The position numbers were made by a program, and so were the translations under genes. The notes below the pieces were generated by a model that saw nothing but the letters and a program-made list of their open reading frames with translations, was not told the origin of the DNA and did not search any database. A stretch of 64,000 nt of DNA from Rhizophagus irregularis (Eukaryota > Glomeromycota > Glomeromycetes > Glomerales > Glomeraceae): assembly GCF_026210795.1 (NCBI RefSeq), contig NC_089429.1:5580001-5644000 (forward strand), read 5' to 3'. Shown piece after piece: positions 11,027 to 19,550 of the stretch. Numbering within the stretch: the first letter of the stretch is position 1; each line of letters starts with the position of its first letter.

Positions 11027-12067
11027 CATTAAAGTCAATAACGGTAGACAGCTTATCAACTCTTGAACTCGCTCTTTTTTTAGAGTTTGCGTTAGCGTTA
11101 GAAAAATAAATAAAATCCTTTTTTTAACTATTCTTTATGTATGTAATTTTTTTATTAATAAATATCTTTTACTAAGGATTGGGTTATCCACCTACATACG
11201 CATTATTATACTATATATACAGCTGGCTCATGAAAATCCATTTCCCGATAACTCCATTTCACCAAAAATTATTTTGGTTAGTCTTGCCTTGAAAATTCTT
11301 CGTATACGATAAATAAAATTATTTGTATGTACGGTATATGTGCAATTAGGGTTAAAAGAGAAGCAAGATTAGTTCTTGTTTCAATTAGTTTTATTATGAC
11401 ATCGTTTAACAATTGCCATATTTATTATATCAATGCTCAATGTTTTCACAATAGATCCAAATAGACAATGCCTATATTTGGCATCATATTTAATGGAATG
11501 AGAAAAATCCTATTCTATATTCACATATATCCGCCGATTTGCAGAATTGACCTTAAAATCGTATCATCCAAAAAAAATTTTAAAAGCCGTTATGGAAATG
11601 ATCAGTGAACAATACCATCAAGTGCTAGTATATTAGCGTACGCGAAATTTTCAAAAAATTGATATCTTATTGTTTAAGTCAAGTGAATACATGTTCAAAT
11701 AAAACCTTTATTTGAGTAACATCTAATGAAAGTACTTTCATGAAATGTGTTAACTATTAGTTAAGTTATTTATTATTGGTTTCTTATAGGTTATAATTTA
11801 AATAGATAAAATTACACCAATATAATAATCTATATTACTAAAAAAAATTCGTATGTAACCGTGACGTTTAGATTAACTTGTATAAATAATTTTGAATTGC
11901 GCTACTGTGATTCACCTGCGCCTGATCTATGTGTACCCATTTCGTTAAATTGATTACCTTGATAAAATGATTAAACTTTCCAAATTTATTTTAAATAACA
12001 GAAATACGTTAAAACAAATATATTACAGAATTCAGATAATATGAAAAAACAAAAGAAATTTCTCAAT
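11027..12067. other. Intergenic between convergent genes
   Basis: This is the shared 3' region of the polytopic membrane protein and the minus-strand kinase. It is AT-rich with no supported gene or strong repeat. Confidence 0.4.
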
Positions 12068-14462
12068 TTAATATTTTTCTAATTCATTTATATCGATCAT
12101 ACATGAATCATTCGAGTTATTTGACCATTCTAATAACAAGTGTTTGTAATAATAAAGTGATTAATATGTGAGAGTGTTAAAATTTTATTATAAAAAAAAT
12201 AAAAAAAAAATATTAAAATTTACCTTCACTATTATATTTGGATAATTGACTTTCCAATGTGTATTCTAAAATAAAATCATCGATAATATTAATAATATTC
12301 AAAATATTTATTTTGAGAAAATAAAATAATATTATTATATACCATCATAAGAATTTCTATATGTAGAAAACAGAGCTTCTTTAAAACTAAGTTTACTAGT
12401 TAGTAATGAATCTTTCGATTGATTGATTTCATTTTCTTCTTCTTGTACTTTTGAATATTGTGACTGATCGTTAACTTCATTTTCTTCTTCTGCTTGTGAT
12501 TTTAATCGGAATTCTTCTGCTAAATCTTCCCTGGTATTCATGAGATAAAATATCATTGAACCTATTACAAAATTGATATATTCAATTGTCGGTCTTTTTT
12601 GTGGGTTCGCATCCCAACAAGATTCTATTAACTTTTTCAAATGTTCTGGAGTTCTTTCTTCAAATTTTGGTCTTAAACCTTTACAAATTTCAAAACTTAA
12701 AAAAAGTTCATCATTTCTTTCACTTGCAAACGCCATTTTTTGTGTAATTATTTCCCAATAAAGAATTCCTAAACTATAAATATCTGATTTTATAGTACGA
12801 GTTCCATCACCATTTACAATCTCAGGTGCTGTGTACGCTAATACTCCATTGATTTTTGTATCACTAGTAACCTTGTATGCAGGTATGCTAATTCCAAAAT
12901 CACTAATATATATTTCTGAAACATTTTCGTAAAATATATTTCCACTGTGAATATCACAATGTAAAAATCCTGCATCATGAATTAATTTTATTCCTTCAGA
13001 AATTTTCTGAATTAAATATAATTTCTCTAACCAGTTTGTTATTTTTTTCCTGGATAGCATATTTAATAAACTTCCTTTTTTCATATAATTTGTAACTATA
13101 ATGTAATTTTTAGTACTAGGATTTCGTGATATACCTAATACTTTAAGCGTATATGGATTATTATTAAATTGAATATTCAATCTTAACTAAAAATATAAAA
13201 AAAAAATAGTTAATAACATCTTTTATAATCAAAAAAATAATTATGATTTATTATTTTACCTCATTTAAAAAATTGTCATTAATATTAGAAGAATTATTTA
13301 ATTCCTTTAAAGCGACAAGCATATTTTTATTTCTAATATAATCGTGATCACGATAATTCCGGGAAAGGATTTGTCCATGGATCCAATTAGCACGATATAC
13401 TCTAGAAAATCCTCCACGTGCAAAATGTTCTATATTCTCAAAATCATCATAAGGAATCCACTCAATTACTTGACATGTTTTTTCAGCATTAAGTTGCGTT
13501 TTTCTAATAATATCATTGATCGTTTCATCTCCACTATCCCATTTCGAAAAGTTATCTTGAAATCGTTTTGAATGACAATATTTACACCACAAATTCTTAT
13601 CTTTAAATAGTAAATTACATTCTATACATCTACCATAGCCAAAAAATCCATAATAAGCACGATAAATAAAGCGATCAAAAAACTTAATATGGATTAATTC
13701 AAATAAGAGGGAAATATATTGTAAGGTTAGTAATGGATCTGATAAAATGAAATAAGTTAATATAGGAATAAATATTGATAAAATGAAATAAGTTAATATA
13801 GGAATAAATATATGACCCAATAAGAAGGTAATGATTTTTATAATAGGAGACAAAACAAATGTATTAAATAAGAATATTAATGCACTTATTACTGGGTTGA
13901 TTACTAGTTTTATTATATAATACCAAATATGATAAATTGTTGATTTAAATGCATTAAGAATAGGGATCGTAATAAATGATATTGGACTAAAAATAATAAT
14001 AAGTGCTTCTTTTATATAATAGTAGAAAAAAAGTAATATTTTTGAAAATAATTTTACAAATAATACGAATTTAATTACGAAGCGAATATAATAAAAAATA
14101 AAATAAAATGCTAAAAATACAAAAATTGGATATAATGGCAATTCATGTTTTAAATGATCTTCGATGTAAGTTAGATATTCAAGATTGCCTTCTTCATTTG
14201 CTGCAAAGGTTGCAAAGGTAGGTATATCATGATATACAAACAAACAACTTTTAAAATATTCGACTAAACCTTTTATTATGGTTAATTTTATAATAATATA
14301 TTTACGCCCATCATTAGGTAAAAAACATAAATTCATTAGAATTATTAGAAAGTATATAATAAAATAAGCATTACGTAAGAGGTAATGAATTTGCCATTGA
14401 AAATATTTGGATATAATATCGAAAATAATAAAATATATTGCTAATTTTTTAAATGAAACCAT
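12068..14462 (-). CDS. Membrane-anchored zinc-ribbon protein kinase (TKL-like)
   Basis: Four exons on the minus strand: 13260-14462, 12343-13186, 12224-12265 and 12068-12129. All junctions are in phase and give about 716 residues. The first 250 or so residues are very hydrophobic with several predicted membrane spans. A short zinc ribbon follows (CIEC then CKYC, about residues 276-295). The kinase domain begins with ARGGFSRVY (about 350) and VALKEL. The catalytic loop reads HCDIHSGN (about 477), so the usual HRD arginine is Cys, while SDFG is intact (about 495) and an APE-like APEIV follows. The last two small exons encode an acidic tail. Ribbon plus kinase is the layout of the expanded Rhizophagus kinases; the membrane N-terminus makes this one receptor-like. 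An early stop after exon 3 is possible if the last intron is retained. Confidence 0.85.
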
Positions 14463-14494
14463 TGCTTAACAGCATACCAGGGAAAAGGAGAAGC

Positions 14495-14510
14495 TTTATA
14501 TAAGTTCAAA
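14495..14510 (-). promoter_or_regulatory. TATA-like element of the membrane kinase gene
   Basis: On the minus strand ACTTATATAAAGC lies about 35-45 bp upstream of the start at 14462. Its position and sequence fit a core promoter. Confidence 0.4.
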
Positions 14511-15209
14511 CTTACAATTAAAATTTTATTTTATTTAATTAGGAAATTATTTTTTGTTCATTTGTTTATTGTTTATAAAATGTTTCACGATTTATTCTCT
14601 CGCGGTTCACCAACAAAATTCGATAGTACCAGTGGAAGTTTCTAATGGCATTTTCTAAAATTAGATATTCCATTAGAAAAATTAAAATTCTTTGAAGAAA
14701 TTCTTTCTTGTAAAGAATTTATTTTTTAAGATAGAGTTCTGACTAGAAACTTCTAGGTGTGGAATTTTTAGTACATAGATAAAGTATGAAAATCTTTCAT
14801 ATGGTATGACGTTATACTCGATTTAGAAAAAAGTATAAATTGATGTACTGTACATCATGCAGTTTTTGCTATGAATTATTTCCGTACTGTACATTCATTC
14901 ATATAATACTGCTGATTGGCCAAAAATGATCAAATGAATGTCCTTTAAAGGAGGAGCGTCTCTTCGAAACAGAATTATGATCTTTAATGAAATTAATTTA
15001 AAGTGAACAACGAATCTATAATTATTTTCTATGCTTGTACCTCTCCCACTTCGTCTTACCCAGATCCCAAAAACCCCTTCCCGTTTCAAATCTTATACAA
15101 AAACATATAACACAAATTTCTTTTTTTTCTAGAATATTAAATTTCATATTACATGAAATCCATATAGGTTGAGTTTAGTGAAATCTATTGCTTTTATAAA
15201 TCTAAAAAA
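14511..15209. other. Upstream/intergenic region
   Basis: AT-rich upstream region of the kinase gene. A short open frame at 14895-15089 on the minus strand has no supporting motif. Nothing else is supported. Confidence 0.35.
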
Positions 15210-15600
15210 AAATAATTGTACTAAAAGACGAAATAAATAATAATAATAATATACTCATAAAGTTAATAAAAAAAAATATGTATAAAAATAAATAAAAAAT
15301 TACATAAAAAATATTAGTGAAGATTATTAGGATGAAAAATATTAAAAATTCAGTTTTAAAAGAAAAATTGGCAAAAAAATTATCAGTTATTAGTTTTAAA
15401 AACTGAAAAAATAATATTAAAAAAGATTCGGTCTAACAAAAGAGACCGAAACAAAGATCCAGTCTAAAAAAAAGATTTTAAAATCAAACGTTCGAATAGC
15501 AGCTTTTTTTGTTAATTAGCAAAAAAACATATCCGATTAAAATTTTCTTTAATCGGAATTGCATTGGCGATTGGCGATGAAAATCTCTCGGACTGGTTAC
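15210..15600 (+). repeat. Dispersed repeat, copy 1
   Basis: This block resembles 49975-50530 and 51475-51735 in order and wording. Shared marks are AAATATTAAAAATTCA, a TTTTAAAAACTGAAAAAA run, then short GGTCTAAAAAAAAGA / AGACCGAAA alternations, and near the end CGATGAAAATCTC. The copies differ by many small changes. No coding frame is present. Confidence 0.6.
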
Positions 15601-15716
15601 GTAGCGGACTATTAAAAAGTCCCTAACCTATAAAATGAGCGTTCCTTCCCGCCATTCCATAAATATTTACTATATATTTTATTTTACTCTGTATCGTCGC
15701 TAGCCCAGTGAAAATT

Positions 15717-15736
15717 TCGCGATCACGTGATCGCGA
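15717..15736. repeat. Perfect 20-bp palindrome centred on CACGTG
   Basis: TCGCGATCACGTGATCGCGA is its own reverse complement. A related inverted arm (GATCACATGATCGAAATATTTCACTG) lies near 15809, opposite CAGTGAAAATTTCGCGATCA at about 15706. The pair may be the ends of a small element. The centre is also an E-box-type bHLH site. Confidence 0.6.
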
Positions 15737-16065
15737 TTTAATTCATCGCGTTGGGGACTTCTTTTTTTCAAATAGATAAGTGAACATAACGCCGTAATGC
15801 GGGCAAGAGATCACATGATCGAAATATTTCACTGCGTAGTGATGGAGATTTCTCGGCGAATATATGGTGAAAATGCCACGTGTCCGAAATATTATGATTT
15901 ATGGACGTTTAAGAAACGGAAAATTTGTAAACACACGTAATCTTTATTTATGCTTTGTCATGAAACTTACTTCTTTAATCATGAACGCTTAACTATTTGT
16001 CATTATTGATCATAACTATACATACATTTTCCATCTGGCTCCTTACGCCTTGTCTAAAAAAAAAA

Positions 16066-17502
16066 ATGTCAAAGCTCAGCGAAGATGTACTTTTTCTTAT
16101 ATCAGAAAATTTGAAAGATGATATAATATCGCTTTATTCATGTCTTTTAGTTAACACAGTGTGGTGTAGGATAATGGTTCCTAATTTATGGAAAATTCCT
16201 GGACGAATTCCTCTAACTAAAAAAGTGAATGATATATTATTTAATGTGATACTTTTACATTTATCAGAAGAGTCAAGAGATACTTTGAAGAACCAGGGAA
16301 TTAATATTATTACAGAAACATCTCAACGGCCTTTACTATTCAATTATATTAGTTTATGGAAATGGTTGAATTTAGAACTTTTATTAGAAACTATGATTAT
16401 TTCAAAAAATATTGAAAAATCCAAAATGTCCATTATAAGAAATGAAATATTGAAGTTATTTATTAACAGAAATACAAAGTTTAATTATCTTTATATTCCA
16501 AACGATTTTGATCATCAATTACTATATGATATTTCATGGGCTGAGAGTTGCTTTTCAGAACTTGAATTTTTTAATTACAATAATATGAATCAAAATATAT
16601 TAAAAGAATTAGCTAAAGTAAGCAAATCAATTAAAAAGCTCATAATTCACCTTATTGATGATGATATTTCTGGAATTGTTAGGTTAATTGAAGCTCAAAA
16701 AAATCTAAGTGAAGTTCATATTTTCTGTTATCCAGGTCTGAATTATGAATCACTTAAAACTGTCGAAAAGTCACTAATTAAAAATGCAACTTCTATTCAA
16801 AATTTAACTATGGGTTGGAAGCCTATTATTACAAAATTTCTTTTATATTTTGTAAATTTAAAGAGTTTGGTAATGAAAGATAATATAATGGAAAATTATC
16901 CAGATTGGTGCCAAATGTCTTTACCTGTTTTAAAAGCCTTAAGAACTTATTATATCCCAGCTAATTTTTTAGTAAGATTAATTGAAAGTACAAGTGGGCA
17001 TCTTACTACGATAAGTATTTTTTGTGAAGTTATTTTATATAAAGGTGCTGATACTGGAAGACTTATCCAAGCAATCTATCAAAATTGTCCAAATCTTAGA
17101 TATCTTAAAACACCGATAAAAAATTGTAATCTTCCAGAATTTAAAAGGTTATTAACTAATTGTCAAGATTTAAATGGATTAATTATTATAGATGAAAAAA
17201 GGCTTAATTATGAAGAATTATTTAATATATTAACTGAATCATCACCAAAAAGTTTATTTAAATTTAAATTTATTTTTAATAAGAAATTCGGAAATAAATT
17301 AACGTCATTAAAATCAATTTTTGATAATTGGAAAGATAGAAAACCTATATTATTACAAATCGATCTTGTGAATTGTTTTACTCAACAGGAGGAACAGGAA
17401 ATGAAAGATATAATAGAAAAATACAAAGCAAAAGAAATCATTAAAAGATTTGACCTTAATGTAGTATATGATGTTGAAGAATTTGAATGGGTCCAAGAAT
17501 AA
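16066..17502 (+). CDS. F-box protein with leucine-rich-like C-terminal region
   Basis: A single open exon of 478 residues. I start at 16066 (MSKLSEDVLFLISENL) because the F-box begins there; an earlier in-frame ATG at 15997 would add 23 hydrophobic residues with no family support. The first 45 residues follow the F-box pattern: LSEDVLFLISENL, then LYSCLLVNTVWCRIMVPNLW. The rest is irregular Leu/Ile-rich units typical of F-box proteins with degenerate LRRs. F-box proteins link Skp1-Cullin ubiquitin ligases to substrates, with the variable C-terminus as the substrate reader. Such genes are numerous in glomeromycetes. There is no intron and the frame looks intact. Confidence 0.8.
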   Translation: MSKLSEDVLFLISENLKDDIISLYSCLLVNTVWCRIMVPNLWKIPGRIPLTKKVNDILFNVILLHLSEESRDTLKNQGINIITETSQRPLLFNYISLWKWLNLELLLETMIISKNIEKSKMSIIRNEILKLFINRNTKFNYLYIPNDFDHQLLYDISWAESCFSELEFFNYNNMNQNILKELAKVSKSIKKLIIHLIDDDISGIVRLIEAQKNLSEVHIFCYPGLNYESLKTVEKSLIKNATSIQNLTMGWKPIITKFLLYFVNLKSLVMKDNIMENYPDWCQMSLPVLKALRTYYIPANFLVRLIESTSGHLTTISIFCEVILYKGADTGRLIQAIYQNCPNLRYLKTPIKNCNLPEFKRLLTNCQDLNGLIIIDEKRLNYEELFNILTESSPKSLFKFKFIFNKKFGNKLTSLKSIFDNWKDRKPILLQIDLVNCFTQQEEQEMKDIIEKYKAKEIIKRFDLNVVYDVEEFEWVQE

Positions 17503-18700
17503 TCTTATTCTCAATCATAATTAATACTATATTTGTAGTAAATAGTTTCAATTGTAGTTATTTAAAGATTTTCTTTCTTAATATGAATATTACTTCTACC
17601 GTTCTAACGTTATCGTATGGTGCTTGTGTGCCTGTCAACTCTATTTTTTAAAGGCACAATTTCACAAATATGAATTAATTTTGCAATATATAACTCAAAA
17701 TTAATTAGATATATTTATGATGCAGTTTTGTTCATAAAATGAAAGTAAAAAAAAATTATTTACTGTAGCTAATTATATATCTAACGCGCGTTAGTCGTAA
17801 TCGTCAAGGAATAAATTTAATTGCAACTGTTTATTTTTTTAGTAAAAGAGGATATGATACATTTTAAACCCTATTATATTATAAAAGCACCCGTACCATA
17901 TTTATGAAACCGAATTTTGAATTAAAGAGCGCACTCGGGTAAAGAAATTTGATCACGTGCAACCAATCATTTATCTTTATGAAGTGTGTAACCTAAGATT
18001 AATATACACGCTGGCCATACTTTACAGTGGGTAGAACATCGATGCTGTACCATGTTGTCTTATATTAGTTTAATTTATATTATCAGTTATGTAATAGCAT
18101 TTATTTTAGATTAAATCATTTTAAATTTTGTTCTTTAATTTATGAAATTTCATTATTTAAAAAATACATGATTGGTTCGTGCCGTACGGTTTATTTTTAA
18201 ATAGATAAAAAATAACTAGCGCTTATTATTTTCAAATTTGCTTTTTCTGCGTCAAAATTTGATTTGTATAAGACCGAAGTAGTTCACAAGACCGTTTTTA
18301 GATGTGACCGAGATCGGAGGGAACGGATCAAGCTTATTACTAAATAAAGCCTTGAATACGAATGAAAATTTTTTGAAATTAAAGTCAGTGTAAATTAAAG
18401 TCAGTGTATAATAATACATCTAGGCTATAGCTAGGAAAATAGTAAATGAATATTCATACAAAAAAAAATACGTATTTATAAACTTAAAATTCGTATTTCT
18501 TTTCAACTTGTTGGTTGTTGCTAAAACTTAGATATACGTAGACTGTGGTCATATTTTTTTTTGACACTGATAACAATAACGTAGAAATTAATAAAACGAA
18601 ATCCAGATTGACAATTTCTTTCATGACATTATTACTACTTTTAAAAATTTCGTTATAATAAAATATTTAGAGTTTGGTATATCGAATTTCATTGTGGAAC
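17503..18700. other. Intergenic, AT-rich
   Basis: The 3' region of the F-box gene, then AT-rich sequence. No supported gene is seen. Confidence 0.4.
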
Positions 18701-18704
18701 ATAA

Positions 18705-19290
18705 AACCCTTAACCAGTTATAATCGGCTAGCCAATGTCATAACCAGTTAATTAACTAGTTAATTTAACGGTTAACTTGTGATATGGTTAACTAACATGT
18801 TTTTCAATTTATTTTATTGTAAATACTAAATATTTATATGAAATACATGTATTTATATATTTAATAGCATGTAAAAAATCTAACCGCTTAATAACTCACT
18901 AAAACTTAATTCTGGCCGGCATTAAAATTTGACCAGAATTAATGCATTACGCAAAATTTTAAATTTAAATTTCGGCCAGAATTAAGCTTCAATTTATGTA
19001 AAAAAAAATTATATTTATAATTTAAAAATATGTAAAAAAGTTATTTTCTCCGTTAAAATTTCGATATATAAATATAATGGTCTTTGTCATGTTTAGTCGG
19101 ATAAATTAACAAGTTAATTTGACTGGTTAAATTATTAATAATAAATTAATATAAAGTTTATTGTTCCACATTACAAAATTCAACGAAGATCTATCATCAT
19201 AAACTTTAATTATCACAAACAAAAATGACGTGTAACATTGTTTACAAATGAATTAATTTAAAATTTGTTTAGTTAACAAGCGGAGTTAAT
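18705..19290. promoter_or_regulatory. Cluster of TTAATTAACC-type motifs upstream of BED-Sel1 gene 1
   Basis: Several variants of the GGTTAATTAACC palindrome lie here: around 18713-18725, 18741-18770 (AACCAGTTAATTAACTAGTT), 18771-18792, 19111-19130 and 19283-19302. The same motif occurs as two copies in each of the upstream regions of the other two BED-Sel1 genes. The shared position suggests a regulatory or binding role, though drifted repeats are possible. Confidence 0.45.
18905..18986. repeat. Short inverted repeat, MITE-like
   Basis: CTTAATTCTGGCCG at 18905-18918 is perfectly inverted at 18973-18986. A further ACCAGAATTAA lies in the loop. Total length is about 80 bp. It could be a tiny MITE inside the motif cluster. 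Confidence 0.5.
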
Positions 19291-19550
19291 TAACCAATTA
19301 AATTATAAAAAATTTTACGTAAATAATCAACAAATCAATCATAAACAAGGAAATTAAATAAGATATAAAAAGAGTAAAAATTGATCTTTTCGTTTTTTTT
19401 TTTTTAGTACTTGCTATATAGTCACAAACTTTGTTACCTATTAAAATCTTTTTAATTAATTTTTAACTTGCCAATTTTTTTTATTGCCGCAGCTTAATTG
19501 CTCTTTATTTTTTGCTAGAAACAAATATTTTCTTACATATAACCTATCAA

